Source of the DNA: Halomonas sp. CH40 | Lineage (GTDB): Bacteria; Pseudomonadota; Gammaproteobacteria; Pseudomonadales; Halomonadaceae | NCBI GenBank assembly: GCA_041875495.1 | Contig: CP112982.1 | Span: forward strand, 3,472,001 to 3,536,000 | Length of the DNA stretch: 64,000 nucleotides | Direction of reading: 5' to 3' | The notes under the pieces: model-generated | What the model saw: the letters and a program-made list of their open reading frames with translations, nothing else | The model's database searches: none | What the model was told of the DNA's origin: nothing | Shown: positions 17,726 through 28,675 of the stretch, piece after piece | Numbering within the stretch: position 1 is the first letter of the stretch | How the letters are laid out: every line of letters starts with the position of its first letter | Position numbers and translations under genes: made by a program

Positions 17726-19900
17726 ATGAGCGAGCGTATCACGCATCACCGTTTACAGGTGGCCGCTGACCTGGATCGTTTCATCAATGAGCAGGCCCTG
17801 CCGGGCACGGGCGTCGATGCCGATGCCTTCTGGGCAGGCGTGGATGCCCTCTTCCATGATCTGACCCCCAAAAACCGTGCATTGCTCGAAAAGCGCGATG
17901 TGCTTCAGGAAAAACTCGATGCCTGGCACCGTGAAAACCCAGGCCCGGTGAGCGATATGCCCGCTTACCGCAGCTTCCTGAAGGAAATCGGTTACCTGGC
18001 CCAGGCACCAGCCAATGTCAAAACCACGACCGCCAATGTTGACCGTGAGATTGCCGTTCAGGCAGGCCCGCAGCTGGTTGTGCCAGTCAGCAACGCCCGC
18101 TATGCCCTGAACGCCGCCAACGCCCGCTGGGGCAGCCTTTATGATGCTCTCTACGGCACCGACGTCATTTCTGAAGACGATGGCGCCGAAAAAGGCACCA
18201 GCTTCAACCCTAAGCGTGGCGCCAAGGTAATTGCCTACGCGCGTGGCGTGCTTGACCGTGCCGCTCCCCTGGCCACCGGTTCACACCGCGATGCCGTCAA
18301 GTATGCCATCCGTGATGAGCATCTGGTGGTCACCCTTGAAGGCGGCCGCGAAACCGGCCTCAAGGATGCTGGCAAGCTGATCGGCTTCACCGGCGATGCT
18401 GCCAAGCCTGAGGCCATCCTGCTGGCCAACAACGGCCTGCATGTGGAAATCCAGATCGACGCTGAGCACTCCATCGGCAAGACCGACCCCGCCCATGTTA
18501 AGGATGTAGTGGTTGAAGCCGCTCTGACCACCATCATGGATTGCGAAGACTCGGTCGCCGCCGTGGATTCTGAAGACAAGGTCGGTGTCTATACCAACTG
18601 GCTTGGCCTGATGAAGGGCGACCTGCAGGAAAAGATCGAGAAAGGTGGCAAGACCTTTACCCGCGACCTGCATGCCGACCGCAGCTGGCAGACCACCGAT
18701 GGCAACACCGTCACGCTGCCCGGCCGTTCGCTGATGTTTGTGCGTAACGTGGGCCATTTGATGACCACACCGGCGATTCTGGATGCCGACGGCAATGAGC
18801 TGCCGGAAGGTATTCTGGATGCAGTGATGACCTCGCTGCTGGCCCTGCATGACCTGAAGAAAGGCGCTGACCAGCCGCGCAACTCGCGCTCTGGCTCGGT
18901 CTACATCGTCAAGCCCAAGATGCACGGCCCGGAAGAAGTGGCCTTTGCCAATGAACTCTTTGGCCGCGTAGAAGACATCCTTGGCATGAGCCGTGACACT
19001 CTCAAGATGGGTATCATGGATGAAGAGCGGCGTACCACGGTTAACCTGAAAGCCTGTATTGCACAGGCGGCGTCTCGGGTGGTGTTTATCAACACCGGCT
19101 TCCTCGATCGTACCGGTGACGAAATGCACACCGCCATGCAGGCTGGCCCCATGGTGCGCAAGGGTGATATGAAAGGCGCTGCCTGGATTCAGGCCTACGA
19201 GAAGAACAACGTTCAGATCGGCCTGGCCTGCGGACTGCGTGGCCGCGCCCAGATCGGCAAGGGCATGTGGGCCATGCCGGACCTGATGCACAACATGCTG
19301 GAGCAGAAAATCGGCCACCCCAAAGCCGGTGCCAACACCGCCTGGGTTCCCTCCCCCACAGCGGCCACCCTGCATGCCCTGCATTATCATCAGGTTAACG
19401 TCACTGATATCCAGCGCGAGCTGGAAGCCCAGGGCGAGCCGGATTACCTGGACGACCTGCTGACCGTGCCGGTGGCCGAAAACCCCAACTGGTCAGACGA
19501 GGAAATCCAACAGGAGCTGGACAACAACTGCCAGGGTATCCTGGGCTATGTAGTGCGCTGGGTAGAACATGGCGTTGGCTGCTCGAAAGTTCCGGATATC
19601 CACAACGTTGGCCTGATGGAAGACCGCGCGACTCTGCGTATTTCCAGCCAGCACATCGCCAACTGGCTGCACCATGGCATTGTCGATGGGCCGCGGGTTG
19701 AAGAAACCCTGAAGCGCATGGCCAAGGTGGTGGATGAGCAGAATGCCAATGACCCGACCTACACCGCCATGAGCGCTGACTTTGCGGAATCCACCGCATT
19801 CAAGGCGGCTTCCGACCTGATCTTCAAGGGCCTGGTCCAGCCGTCTGGTTACACGGAGCCGTTGCTGCATGAATGGCGCCAGGTACACAAAGCCAAGTAA
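17726..19900 (+). CDS. glcB: Malate synthase G
   Basis: Condenses glyoxylate and acetyl-CoA to malate; the isoform G of about 720 residues fits glyoxylate or glycolate use. At 724 residues it is full length. Landmarks are [63 protein letters not shown] and the catalytic-region [14 protein letters not shown] start at MSERITHH, with AGGAG eight bases upstream; the open frame extends 45 bases further 5' without support. It is monocistronic and closed by a strong terminator. No isocitrate lyase is seen nearby. Confidence 0.95.
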   Translation: MSERITHHRLQVAADLDRFINEQALPGTGVDADAFWAGVDALFHDLTPKNRALLEKRDVLQEKLDAWHRENPGPVSDMPAYRSFLKEIGYLAQAPANVKTTTANVDREIAVQAGPQLVVPVSNARYALNAANARWGSLYDALYGTDVISEDDGAEKGTSFNPKRGAKVIAYARGVLDRAAPLATGSHRDAVKYAIRDEHLVVTLEGGRETGLKDAGKLIGFTGDAAKPEAILLANNGLHVEIQIDAEHSIGKTDPAHVKDVVVEAALTTIMDCEDSVAAVDSEDKVGVYTNWLGLMKGDLQEKIEKGGKTFTRDLHADRSWQTTDGNTVTLPGRSLMFVRNVGHLMTTPAILDADGNELPEGILDAVMTSLLALHDLKKGADQPRNSRSGSVYIVKPKMHGPEEVAFANELFGRVEDILGMSRDTLKMGIMDEERRTTVNLKACIAQAASRVVFINTGFLDRTGDEMHTAMQAGPMVRKGDMKGAAWIQAYEKNNVQIGLACGLRGRAQIGKGMWAMPDLMHNMLEQKIGHPKAGANTAWVPSPTAATLHALHYHQVNVTDIQRELEAQGEPDYLDDLLTVPVAENPNWSDEEIQQELDNNCQGILGYVVRWVEHGVGCSKVPDIHNVGLMEDRATLRISSQHIANWLHHGIVDGPRVEETLKRMAKVVDEQNANDPTYTAMSADFAESTAFKAASDLIFKGLVQPSGYTEPLLHEWRQVHKAK

Positions 19901-19934
19901 GCCCTGACAGCCTGGCCAAAACGCCACTGACCTC

Positions 19935-19967
19935 AACGCCCCAAGCTCGCACCTTGGGGCGTTTTTA
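19935..19967 (+). terminator. Terminator of glcB
   Basis: AACGCCCCAAG, loop CTCGCAC, CTTGGGGCGTT, then TTTATTT. The 11-bp stem is perfect. Confidence 0.92.
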
Positions 19968-20052
19968 TTTATGCTTGGATGACGTTGACGTTAACTGCTA
20001 TTAATAGCCAGACTACTTTCCCGTAATGATCGATCACCCAAGGAAAACAACA

Positions 20053-20487
20053 ATGACCGTGATGACCGCCGAGCAGATAGAAACGTTTCTGGATGAGGTG
20101 TTTCCACAACGCATGGGGCGCACTGAAAGCGTCGGCGAGATGCGCGCCACCCTGCGCCTGGCCGTTGATGAACGGCACCTGCGTCCTGGCCCGCGGGTGT
20201 CCGGCCCGACCATGATGGGCTTTGCCGATGTGGCCCTTTATGTGGCCATCCTCGCCCAGATCGGCCCTGAACCCATGGCAGTGACCAGCGACCTGAACTG
20301 TCACTTCCTGCGCGCGGCCTCCGGCGAGCATGACATTGTGGCCCACGCCCGTCTGATCAAGCTTGGCCGCCGCCTGGCCGTCGGTGAAGTCCAGATTTTC
20401 TCGGCAAGCGATGATACTCGGCCCGTCGCCCACATTACAGCGAGCTATGCGCTGCCAGACAAACCTTCACGGGAACAGGGTGTCTGA
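20053..20487 (+). CDS. PaaI-type hotdog thioesterase family protein
   Basis: A 144-residue hotdog-fold protein of the PaaI acyl-CoA thioesterase family. The core RPGPRVSGPTMMGFADVALY holds the family helix, and SDLNCHFLRAA and LGRRLAVGEVQIFS form the following strands. AAGGA lies eight bases before the chosen ATG (MTVMTAEQ); an earlier in-frame ATG at 20026 has no such site. It is followed after 31 bases by a serine hydrolase and may be co-transcribed with it. The substrate is not predictable. Confidence 0.78.
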   Translation: MTVMTAEQIETFLDEVFPQRMGRTESVGEMRATLRLAVDERHLRPGPRVSGPTMMGFADVALYVAILAQIGPEPMAVTSDLNCHFLRAASGEHDIVAHARLIKLGRRLAVGEVQIFSASDDTRPVAHITASYALPDKPSREQGV

Positions 20488-20518
20488 CTGACCACAGCAT
20501 CCAACCGGGAGTGACGAC

Positions 20519-21517
20519 ATGGCCAAGCTGACGCGACGACAACTTCTAGGGGGCGGTGCCACCCTGCTGACCTTGCCCTGGCTAAGCCATCAAGGGTGGG
20601 CGCAGGATAACACCCTGGGCAAGGTCGCTGATCAGGCCCGGCGCCTGGAACAGCTTCATGCTCTGGTGATTCGCCGCCAGGGGGAGCCCGTGTTGGCTGA
20701 GGCGTTTCGCGGCCCAGCCGTGACGCAGCCAGCCAATATCAAATCGGTTTCCAAGACGCTACTCGCGCTATTGACCGGTATCGCCATCGACAAAGGGGTT
20801 CTGCAAAGCCCCGACCAGCGGATCATGCCGCTGCTCGACCGCCCCCTGGTCGGGGATGCCCGCGACCCCCTGACCATCGGCCATCTGCTCAGCATGCAGA
20901 CCGGCCTTGAAAGCACCTCGGGCGCCAATTATGGCGCCTGGATAGCCAGTTCAGACTGGATTGACTATGCGCTGACCCGGCCGCTGGTGGATGAGCCCGG
21001 CGGGCGTTTCATTTACTCCACCGGCAGCTGGCACCTGTTAGGCGCTATCCTCACCCGAGCCAGCGGCAAAAGCCTGCACCAGCTGGCCAACGACTGGCTT
21101 GGCAGCCCGCTGGATATGTCCATTCCCACCTGGGTAGCCGACCCTCAGGGCTATTACATGGGCGGCAATGAAATGGCCGTCAGCCCGCTAGGATTGGCCA
21201 ACATCGGTGACATGGTGCTGGATCATGGCCGCGTCGAGGGGCGCCAAATTGTCAGTAAGACCTGGATTGAGACTTCCTGGCAGCCTCGGGGTCGCTCACG
21301 TTTTTCAGGTGATCAATACGGTTACGGCTGGTTTCTCACCCGCTTTGCTGGCCAGCAGGCCGCCTACGCCCGCGGCTATGGCGGCCAGATGCTGGTAGTG
21401 GTTCCCGACAAGCAGCTCTCCATCGCCATCACTGCAGACCCGACAAGACCGGCCCGCAGCGGCGGCTTTTTCGATGATTTACGCACGCTGGTGACGCGGA
21501 TCGTTGCCCTTAGCTGA
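20519..21517 (+). CDS. TAT-exported serine hydrolase (class C beta-lactamase family)
   Basis: A 332-residue serine hydrolase of the beta-lactamase/DD-peptidase-like family. The N-terminus LTRRQLLGGGATLLTLPW is a twin-arginine signal, so it is exported folded. The catalytic SxxK motif is SVSK (near residue 77) and the YxN-equivalent is YSTGSWHLLGAIL. The third motif is not a clear KTG, so it is more likely an esterase or peptidase than a drug-hydrolysing enzyme. GGGAG precedes the ATG. It follows the thioesterase gene on the same strand. Confidence 0.85.
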   Translation: MAKLTRRQLLGGGATLLTLPWLSHQGWAQDNTLGKVADQARRLEQLHALVIRRQGEPVLAEAFRGPAVTQPANIKSVSKTLLALLTGIAIDKGVLQSPDQRIMPLLDRPLVGDARDPLTIGHLLSMQTGLESTSGANYGAWIASSDWIDYALTRPLVDEPGGRFIYSTGSWHLLGAILTRASGKSLHQLANDWLGSPLDMSIPTWVADPQGYYMGGNEMAVSPLGLANIGDMVLDHGRVEGRQIVSKTWIETSWQPRGRSRFSGDQYGYGWFLTRFAGQQAAYARGYGGQMLVVVPDKQLSIAITADPTRPARSGGFFDDLRTLVTRIVALS

Positions 21518-21557
21518 CGATGAACGCGTGGCAACCTGTTAAACGCGCCTTGCTCCC

Positions 21558-23051
21558 TTACCCGCTGGCGAGGCCGTGATTGCCGTAATCACGGTAACGG
21601 CAGATAGCTGCGCGTGGCCCACAGCGCTCAATCAATGCCAGCCAACCGGCAAACGCCGCCTGCAGTTCTGGCGACTCCCCCAGATGAGCGAAAACCTCCT
21701 TAATGCCCAGAAACACCAGAGGTGCTTCTCCAGCATCCCGCGCTGCCCGTTTCAGGCGCGCCGCCATGGCATCCGCAAGGCCCGGCACCCCCGGCGTATC
21801 GTCAGCGACCCGGCAATACTGGCACCACAGGGCCAACTCAAGGGCTAGCCCCATCACAGGCAGCCTCTTATCCATGGCATCCCGCAGGGCTGGCAGAATG
21901 AACTTGGGCTGGCGTGCCGAACCGCTGGCACACAGCCGAGAGACGGTATCCCCCATCTCGGGATTACAAAGGCGGCGCATGATCCGCGCCCGGTATTCAC
22001 GGTAATCAAGCCCTGCTGCCGGACTCAGCGTAGGTAGAATCTCACGATCCTGAAGAGCCAGCAGCCAATCACGGATATCCGGATCGCTCACCGCAGCATG
22101 CACCTGCTGATACCCTAGCAGCGCCGCCACATAGGCGAGGCTGGCATGGCTGGCATTGAGCAGGCGCAGTTTCATGGTCTCGTGGCTGGCTACATCACCA
22201 ACAAACTCGACGCCTACCTTTTCCAGAGGAGGGCGTCCGGCGCAGAAACAATCTTCCACCACCCATTGGCGAAACGGCTCGCAGACAACAGGGGCCGCAT
22301 CGCTGATACCAAAACGCTGGCGAACCAGCGCCCGCTCCCGCTCACCGGTGCGGGGCGTAATGCAGTCCACCATCGAATTGGGGAAGCTGACCTCACGGCG
22401 GATCCAAGCCGCCAGCTCAGGATCGATGCGTTCGGCAAGGCCCAGCACGACGCTGCGCGTTACCGCACCATTGCCAAGCAGATTATCGCAGGAAAGTACC
22501 GTGAAAGGCCCCAACCCTCTGGCACGACGTTCGGCCAGCGCCCTGACCAGCATGCCGAACAGGGTGCGAGGAGTTTGAGGAGCAGCAATGTCGGCGAGAA
22601 TCCGCGGATGACAGGCATCAAAGCGCCCGGAGGCCGCGTCAAGAAAATAGCCGCCTTCCGTGATGGTCAGCGAGACAATACGAATGCCTGGATCCAGCAG
22701 AGCCTTGATGATGGCCGATGCAGCCACCGGCACAAAATCGACCATGGCCCCGACCACCTGAGCCGAGCTTCCAGCGGGGTCAAGGTCCACTACGGTGGAA
22801 AGCCAGTCCTGGGCCTTCAGGCGTCGCCGCATACGCGCATCAGCCAGCATCACACCTGCGCCGATAACTGCCCACTCGTGAGCATCGCCCTGGTTGAAAA
22901 GGCGCTCAAGATAGGTCGCCATGTGCGAACGGTGGAAATTGCCCAGCCCGATATGCAGGATACCGGGCTGCAACTGGTGACGCTCATAGCCTGGCACTCG
23001 GACACCCTTGCCGAGAGCAGCAAGGGTCTGGTTTGAGAGTGTCAGCGCCAT
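21558..23051 (-). CDS. Mannitol dehydrogenase family protein (second polyol dehydrogenase)
   Basis: Long-chain NAD-dependent polyol dehydrogenase, 497 residues. GILHIGLGNFHRSHMATYLE is the nucleotide-binding start, FPNSMVDCITP and KLRLLNASHASLAY (with the catalytic Lys and downstream Asn/His) are the family signatures. It is related to the mtlD gene in the same operon but clearly diverged, with insertions near the C-terminus. Mannitol, D-arabinitol and uronate dehydrogenases share this family; D-arabinitol 4-dehydrogenase would fit because its product D-xylulose is the substrate of xylB here. I start at MALTLSNQ, after GGAGGAAAATCC. Last gene of the polyol operon. Confidence 0.82.
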   Translation of the reverse strand: MALTLSNQTLAALGKGVRVPGYERHQLQPGILHIGLGNFHRSHMATYLERLFNQGDAHEWAVIGAGVMLADARMRRRLKAQDWLSTVVDLDPAGSSAQVVGAMVDFVPVAASAIIKALLDPGIRIVSLTITEGGYFLDAASGRFDACHPRILADIAAPQTPRTLFGMLVRALAERRARGLGPFTVLSCDNLLGNGAVTRSVVLGLAERIDPELAAWIRREVSFPNSMVDCITPRTGERERALVRQRFGISDAAPVVCEPFRQWVVEDCFCAGRPPLEKVGVEFVGDVASHETMKLRLLNASHASLAYVAALLGYQQVHAAVSDPDIRDWLLALQDREILPTLSPAAGLDYREYRARIMRRLCNPEMGDTVSRLCASGSARQPKFILPALRDAMDKRLPVMGLALELALWCQYCRVADDTPGVPGLADAMAARLKRAARDAGEAPLVFLGIKEVFAHLGESPELQAAFAGWLALIERCGPRAAICRYRDYGNHGLASG

Positions 23052-23161
23052 GGATTTTCCTCCTGCTCCCTGCTGCGGGCCTTGAGACACCGGTCGCTTA
23101 TTATGCAACGTTCAGGCCGCTGACGCATCCTGGCGCAACGCTACCACCTATCCGGTCCCTT

Positions 23162-24115
23162 TCACTTGAAACTCTCGGCGATCAGGCCTTCGAGATGTGC
23201 TTGATCCTCGGCGAAACGGCGGATGCCCTCGGCCAGCTTGTCGTTGGCCATGGCATTCTGGTTATGCTCCCAGCGGAATTCAGGCTCGCCAAGCACTTCT
23301 GGGCGCGCGCGCTGGCTGCCTTCCTCAGCAATCGCTCTGGTCACGTCCCCCTGGGTGCCCGCCAACTCCTCCAGCAATGCCGGGGAAATCGTCAGCCGCG
23401 GGCAGCCCGCCAGCGCCAGCACTTGTCCTGTCGTGCGGAAGCTCGCCCCCATCACCACGGTGTCATAGCCACCCTGGTTAACCCGTTGACAGACACCACG
23501 CACAAATTGCACGCCGGGATCTTCCTCAGGCGTGTATTCCTGGCCAGTCTCTTTCTTGTACCAGTCAGTGACCCGGCCCACGAACGGCGAAACCAGGAAG
23601 ACACCGGCATCAAGGCAGGCTTGAGCCTGAGCATCGCTGAACAGCAGCGTCAGATTGCACTGGATGCCCTCACGCTCCAACCGCTCGGCGGCACGGATGC
23701 CTTCCCAGGTGGAAGCCAGCTTGATCAACACACGGTCGCGCCCTACGCCACGCTTGTCATAGTATTCAATCAACTCATGGGCCTTGCGAACACTGGCTTC
23801 TTCATCAAAAGAAAGGCGTGCCGCAACTTCCGTGGATACTCGCCCCGGCACCACCTGGGCGATTTCGATACCCATGGCAACGGCAAGGCGATCCACGGCC
23901 TGCTTGGCCTGAGCCTGGCGATCACCGCCCTGGGCCCGGATTGCCGCCAGCTCCGCCTCAATCAACGGCTGGTAATCAAGGAGTTCAAACGCCTTTAGGA
24001 TCAAGGAGGGGTTTGTCGTTGCATCCTGTGGTTGATAGCGCCGGATAGCATTTAGGTCGCCCGTATCGGCAACGACCAGTGAATGGGTTTTCAGGCTGTC
24101 AAGTTGTGTGGTCAT
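23162..24115 (-). CDS. tal: Transaldolase
   Basis: Class I aldolase of the non-oxidative pentose phosphate pathway, 317 residues as in E. coli TalB. The signatures [13 protein letters not shown] and the Schiff-base lysine K132 in [12 protein letters not shown] are intact. It moves a dihydroxyacetone unit from sedoheptulose 7-P to glyceraldehyde 3-P. GGAGG is four bases before the ATG. Its place after xylB explains how xylulose 5-phosphate is handed to central metabolism. Confidence 0.95.
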   Translation of the reverse strand: MTTQLDSLKTHSLVVADTGDLNAIRRYQPQDATTNPSLILKAFELLDYQPLIEAELAAIRAQGGDRQAQAKQAVDRLAVAMGIEIAQVVPGRVSTEVAARLSFDEEASVRKAHELIEYYDKRGVGRDRVLIKLASTWEGIRAAERLEREGIQCNLTLLFSDAQAQACLDAGVFLVSPFVGRVTDWYKKETGQEYTPEEDPGVQFVRGVCQRVNQGGYDTVVMGASFRTTGQVLALAGCPRLTISPALLEELAGTQGDVTRAIAEEGSQRARPEVLGEPEFRWEHNQNAMANDKLAEGIRRFAEDQAHLEGLIAESFK

Positions 24116-24158
24116 TATAACCTCCAGAAAAAAGTAATCGCGTTCAGGACGATATGTC

Positions 24159-25640
24159 TCAGACCGATATGGCGTGGCGCTCTGTCAAGCGACGGCAATA
24201 GCGGGCATAAACCTCGCGATAGGCCTCGACATTGGCCGGATCTGGCATGGCCCGTGAGCGTGTGTCGAGGCGAACCATGCGATCACACAGGGTGGCCAAC
24301 TCACCGCCCTGATCACACCAGGCCGCTTGCAATGCAGCCCCCAAGGCAGCAGCGTCAGTGATATCGGGGCAGATCACCGGCGTGGCGGTGATATCGGCCA
24401 CGATCTGTCGCCAGACTGGACTATTGGCTCCACCGCCGATCAGGCGGATCTCACTAAGCTCTCCTGCCAGTGGCCCAAACTGATCCAGGCCGTAACGCAG
24501 GCCAAGAGTGGCCCCTTCCACCACCGCCCGGCAGAGGTTTGCCGGGTTGGTGTTGACACCAGTAAGCCCATCCAGGCTGGCGGTAGCCTCGGGCAACATG
24601 GGCACTCGCTCCCCGTTGAAGAAGGGCAGCAGGGTAACTCCTCCGGCACCGACGGGCGCGCTGGCCACTTGCTCGCCAAAGGCAGTCAGGTCGAGGCCAA
24701 ACAGCTCGCGCATGCGTGTCGTTGCTGAAGTGACATTCATGGTGCAGACCAGCGGCAACCAGCCGCCATGACTGGCACAGAAGTTGGCGACCAAGGGGTT
24801 ATCCACTACCGGCGTTGGCGAGTAGGCACAGATGGTTCCTGATGTCCCCAAACTCAGGGTGACAAGCCCCGGATGGATGTTACCGGTCCCAATAGCCCCG
24901 AGCATGTTGTCGCCGCCCCCGCTTGAAACCACGACGCCCTCGGCCAGCCCCAGTTCACGGGCCAGCTCGCGGCGCACCGTACCCGCTGGTTCGTGGGAGT
25001 CAATCAACCGCGGCAATACGCGGTCAGGATCGAGTTCCGGGGCAATCCTGGCAAATACCGCCTCGTGCCAGCGCCGAGTTCGGGTGTCAAAATAACCGGT
25101 GCCCGAGGCATCGCCGGCTTCAGTCACCCGCTCACCGGTGAGCCAGAAGTTGAGGTAGTCATGAGGCAACATCAGGGTGGCAATACGTGTGTAGGCCTCG
25201 GGGTGTCGGTCGCGCAGCCAGGCAAGCTTGGAGGCGGTGTAGCCGGTCTGCACGACCAGGCCCAGGGTATCGAGGCATCCCGCCTCACCACCCAGGCGCT
25301 CGATGAGGGCGGCGTTATGCGCGGCGGTCTCGGTATCGCACCACAGCTTGGCGGGGTGCACCGGCTGGTCGTCGGCGTCCAACGCCACCATGCCATGTTG
25401 CTGGCCGGAAACACCGATGGCGCGGATTGCTCGGATGTCGATAGCAGCCTTTTCAGTGGCATCGAAAAAAGCCTCGCGAAAGGCCGCTAACCAATCAGCA
25501 GGCGATTGCTCACGACGCCCGTTTGGCCCTTCATCCAGACGATGCGGCCGGCTTGCCTCACTCAGGATGCGCCCGCCGCCCACGTCGAGAACCACCACCT
25601 TGGTGCTCTGGGTGCCACAGTCCACACCGATGTACATCAT
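24159..25640 (-). CDS. xylB: Xylulokinase
   Basis: FGGY-family kinase, 493 residues, phosphorylating D-xylulose at O5. The N-terminal phosphate-1 motif [28 protein letters not shown], and the C-terminal adenosine motif [18 protein letters not shown] are all present. The first ATG overlaps the mtlD stop (ATGA); a second ATG follows at once and has better spacing to GGAGG. Translational coupling with mtlD is likely. In pseudomonad mtl operons the equivalent is mtlY, so it may serve arabinitol use. Confidence 0.93.
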   Translation of the reverse strand: MMYIGVDCGTQSTKVVVLDVGGGRILSEASRPHRLDEGPNGRREQSPADWLAAFREAFFDATEKAAIDIRAIRAIGVSGQQHGMVALDADDQPVHPAKLWCDTETAAHNAALIERLGGEAGCLDTLGLVVQTGYTASKLAWLRDRHPEAYTRIATLMLPHDYLNFWLTGERVTEAGDASGTGYFDTRTRRWHEAVFARIAPELDPDRVLPRLIDSHEPAGTVRRELARELGLAEGVVVSSGGGDNMLGAIGTGNIHPGLVTLSLGTSGTICAYSPTPVVDNPLVANFCASHGGWLPLVCTMNVTSATTRMRELFGLDLTAFGEQVASAPVGAGGVTLLPFFNGERVPMLPEATASLDGLTGVNTNPANLCRAVVEGATLGLRYGLDQFGPLAGELSEIRLIGGGANSPVWRQIVADITATPVICPDITDAAALGAALQAAWCDQGGELATLCDRMVRLDTRSRAMPDPANVEAYREVYARYCRRLTERHAISV

Positions 25641-27121
25641 TGACCTCCTTGCTGGACCAGCGTTTCCAGCGTCGCACGAGCCCCTCGGCGATGCAGGCTC
25701 TCCAGCACCTCGACATAGGCATCACGAAAGCGCGACTGCTCGGCCAGATCCCCGAACAGTTCGCGATTCTCGATAAAGGCCGTGGGTGTTTGCCGGTTGT
25801 GGGCGGCGATTGCCATCAGTTCATCCTTGAGGTGGTCGACCACCTCGATGGGCGCACCCTGCTCGTCGCGGCCCTCAGCATAGCGCGCCCAGCTGGCCAC
25901 CACAGCGGCGGCCCGAAACAGCTCACCGTTACGGGCAATCTGCTCACGAATGACCGGCACCAACCATTTGGGAATTCGATCCGAGCTCTCGGCGCACAGC
26001 CGCGCCAGGGTGTCCTTGACCTCGGGGTTGGCAAAGCGCTCGATAAGGGTGCGGCGATAGGCGTCCAGATCGACCCCTGGCAGTGGAGCCAGGGTGGGAG
26101 TTGCCTCGTGGGTCATGTAGCCGAGCAGAAAGTCGACAAACAGCGGATCCTGGCACACCTCGTGGGCATAGCGGTAACCGGCCAGATGCCCAAAGTAGGC
26201 CAGGGCCTGGTGGCTGGCGTTAAGTAGGCGAAGCTTCATCAGCTCATAGGGTTCGACATCCTCAACCATCTCGACACCGACGCTCTCGAAGGCTGGGCGT
26301 CCGGCGACAAAGCGATCCTCAAGCACCCATTGGGTGTAGGGCTCGCAGACCACCGGCCAGACATCCTCAACACCAAAACTCGAGGCCAGATCCTTTATAT
26401 CCTCGGTCGTGGTCACCGGCGTGATGCGGTCGACCATGGAATTGGGAAACGGTACCTCGGCCTCCACCCAGGCACCCAACTTGGCGTCGCGGGCGTCTGC
26501 ATAGGCCTTGAACATGCGGTGAGCCACCTCACCGTTACCCTGGATGTTGTCACAGGACATCACCGTGAAAGGACAAAGACCACGCTCACGGCGGCGCGCC
26601 AGTGCTTCAGTAATCAGCCCAAAAGACGTTTTCGGCGAGGCGGGGTTGGTCAAGTCGTGCTGTATATCCGAGTTGTCGAGATTGAACTCGCCGCTCACCG
26701 GGTGGAAGTTGTAGCCCCCCTCGGTAACCGTCAAGGAAACAATACGGGTGGCCGGGTTCGCCATCCGCTCGATCACTGTCTCGGGGTCGTCTGGCGCGTA
26801 GTGGTAGTCGATCATCGAACCGATGACCCGCGCCTCACGGCGGCCGTCAAGATGCTTGATTATCAGAGTATAGAGATGATCCTGGCGGGCTAGCGCTTCT
26901 TGCATGCGTCGGTCGCCGGGCATCACGCCAACACCAATAATACCCCAGTTCAGGGCCTCACCGCGGTTCATCAGGTCATCCACATACATGGCCTGATGCG
27001 CACGATGAAAGCCCCCCACCCCGAAATGGACGATACCTGGGGTCACGGCATCCCGCTGGTAGACCGGCACCGCAACCTCGGAGGGGAGCTTTTCGAGATT
27101 GTCGTTGTTGAGTGGGATCAT
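25637..27121 (-). CDS. mtlD: Mannitol 2-dehydrogenase
   Basis: NAD-dependent mannitol 2-dehydrogenase (D-mannitol to D-fructose), 494 residues, of the pseudomonad type rather than mannitol-1-phosphate dehydrogenase. Landmarks: VHFGVGGFHRAHQAMYVDDL (nucleotide-binding start), GGYNFHPVSGEF, VMSCDNIQGNG, FPNSMVDRITPVTT and KLRLLNASHQALAYFG (catalytic Lys, Asn and His). AGGAG lies seven bases before the ATG. Lies between the kinase gene and xylB within the polyol operon; many enzymes of this family also oxidise D-arabinitol and D-sorbitol. Confidence 0.93.
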   Translation of the reverse strand: MIPLNNDNLEKLPSEVAVPVYQRDAVTPGIVHFGVGGFHRAHQAMYVDDLMNRGEALNWGIIGVGVMPGDRRMQEALARQDHLYTLIIKHLDGRREARVIGSMIDYHYAPDDPETVIERMANPATRIVSLTVTEGGYNFHPVSGEFNLDNSDIQHDLTNPASPKTSFGLITEALARRRERGLCPFTVMSCDNIQGNGEVAHRMFKAYADARDAKLGAWVEAEVPFPNSMVDRITPVTTTEDIKDLASSFGVEDVWPVVCEPYTQWVLEDRFVAGRPAFESVGVEMVEDVEPYELMKLRLLNASHQALAYFGHLAGYRYAHEVCQDPLFVDFLLGYMTHEATPTLAPLPGVDLDAYRRTLIERFANPEVKDTLARLCAESSDRIPKWLVPVIREQIARNGELFRAAAVVASWARYAEGRDEQGAPIEVVDHLKDELMAIAAHNRQTPTAFIENRELFGDLAEQSRFRDAYVEVLESLHRRGARATLETLVQQGGQ

Positions 27122-27156
27122 GCGGGGTCTCCTTTAGAGTCGTGGGCCGTCTGGCA

Positions 27157-27792
27157 TTAGCGCCACACCAGGTCGGGCGGAAGGGAGCTTGTCTTGACCA
27201 GATGGGCGTTAGGCATATCGTTATCCAATGCCTTGCGACGCGCAGACGCATCATCCAGGCCCAGCGCCAGCCAGCGCTCAAGCAGCCGCTGCTCAAGGGT
27301 TTCATCATCGACCTCCAGCATGACGCTAAGATCAAAGAGCGCTTGCAGGGACGACCAGGGAGGACGATCAAGCAGCAGATAGTTGCCTTCAACGATGATA
27401 ATGCGGTGTTTAAGGCTAACTTCTCGGGCACCGGCCCGGGCCAAGTCGAGAGGACGATCAAAGACCGGCACTGTCACCCGGGTATCAGCACGCCGAATAC
27501 GCTCAAGATCAACCCTGAGCCCCTCGATGTTGAAGGTGTGAGGCGCCCCCTTGACCGGTAGCAGCGCCTCGCCAAGCAAGGCGTTATCAAAGTGATAGCC
27601 GTCCATGGGGACAACCACCGCCTGTCCAGGCAGGGTGGCGTCGATATGCTGAAAAAGCTGCTCCGAACGGTAGGATTTACCGGCTCCGGGTGGGCCGACT
27701 AGCGCGACAATCAGACGATCGCGATCTTCCAGAGCCATCAGGATGCGCTGAGCCATCGCCTCCAGTGCATCAATACGTTCAGGGGGTGTCAT
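27157..27792 (-). CDS. P-loop sugar/nucleoside kinase-like protein (FrcK/uridine-kinase type)
   Basis: A 211-residue P-loop kinase of the uridine/pantothenate kinase superfamily. Walker A is GPPGAGKS (residues 33-40), followed by MDGYHFDN with the catalytic acid, PHTFNIEGLRVDLERI and IVEGNYLLLD. Homologs often sit in sugar ABC operons (frcK of fructose loci). It could phosphorylate the fructose made by MtlD, but this is inferred from context; no separate ROK or PfkB fructokinase is present in the operon. AGGAG precedes the ATG. Confidence 0.78.
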   Translation of the reverse strand: MTPPERIDALEAMAQRILMALEDRDRLIVALVGPPGAGKSYRSEQLFQHIDATLPGQAVVVPMDGYHFDNALLGEALLPVKGAPHTFNIEGLRVDLERIRRADTRVTVPVFDRPLDLARAGAREVSLKHRIIIVEGNYLLLDRPPWSSLQALFDLSVMLEVDDETLEQRLLERWLALGLDDASARRKALDNDMPNAHLVKTSSLPPDLVWR

Positions 27793-27841
27793 GGTATGAC
27801 TCCTGCGTCAAAATGTAACGGCTTGTGTCATTACGCTTCAT

Positions 27842-28630
27842 TCAGCTCATCCAATTGCCGCCGTCGACGTTGAGGGTCTGGGCCACCACGTAATCACTAT
27901 CATCGCTGGCCAGAAACACGGCAGGGCCAGCATAGTCCTCTGGTCGGCCCATGCGTCCGTAAGGCACCGCTTCACCCACCAGGCGTTTCTTTTCACCGAG
28001 GGGGCGCTTTTCGTAATGGGCAAAGAGCGCATCCACCTCCTCCCACATCGGTGTATCCACCACGCCGGGGGCAATACCATTAACACGGATACCATGACGC
28101 ACCAGATCCAGCGCGCAGGACTGGGTCAGACTGATGACCGCAGCCTTGGTGGCGCAGTAGGTGCTTACCAGAGCCTCGCCACGGCGGCCTGCCTGTGAAG
28201 ATATATTAATGATTGCCCCACCCTGGCCACGCTCGACCATGGCTCTAGCGACAGCCTGCAGGGTGAAGAAAAGGCCTCGCACATTGATATCAAACTGACG
28301 GTCAAAGCTTTTCTCGGTCACGTCCAACACCGGCAGCATGTCAAAGACGGCAGCGTTATTAACCAGAATATCGATACCCCCAAAGCGGGCGATAACAGCC
28401 TCCACCATGGCGTCGATATCTGCGCGGTCACGGACATCGAGCTGCACTCCCATCAGCCGCTCAGCGGCGTGCCCCTCATCCTCAAGGGCCGCCAGGGCAT
28501 CGTCGATGGCCGCCTGATCAATATCAACTACCACCAGACGGGCCCCCTCAGCCAGATACGCACGGCCAATGGCCAGGCCGATACCTCGTGCACCGCCGGT
28601 GATGATGGCAATCTTGTCCTGCAGTTTCAT
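27842..28630 (-). CDS. Short-chain dehydrogenase, sorbitol (L-iditol 2-)dehydrogenase-like
   Basis: Classical SDR of 262 residues. TGGARGIGLAIGRAY is the NAD-binding glycine motif, NNAAV the structural motif, and S-(Y/K) catalysis is in NISSQAG and STYCATKAA. It resembles SmoS/PolS sorbitol dehydrogenases that convert D-sorbitol to D-fructose. Its presence with MtlD broadens the operon to several hexitols. Slightly longer than the usual 256 residues because of an insertion near residues 205-220 (FAHYEKRPLGEKKR). Confidence 0.85.
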   Translation of the reverse strand: MKLQDKIAIITGGARGIGLAIGRAYLAEGARLVVVDIDQAAIDDALAALEDEGHAAERLMGVQLDVRDRADIDAMVEAVIARFGGIDILVNNAAVFDMLPVLDVTEKSFDRQFDINVRGLFFTLQAVARAMVERGQGGAIINISSQAGRRGEALVSTYCATKAAVISLTQSCALDLVRHGIRVNGIAPGVVDTPMWEEVDALFAHYEKRPLGEKKRLVGEAVPYGRMGRPEDYAGPAVFLASDDSDYVVAQTLNVDGGNWMS

Positions 28631-28675
28631 CGCTCCGTGCTCCTTTTAAACGACCGATTTACCTAGGTTTCCGAG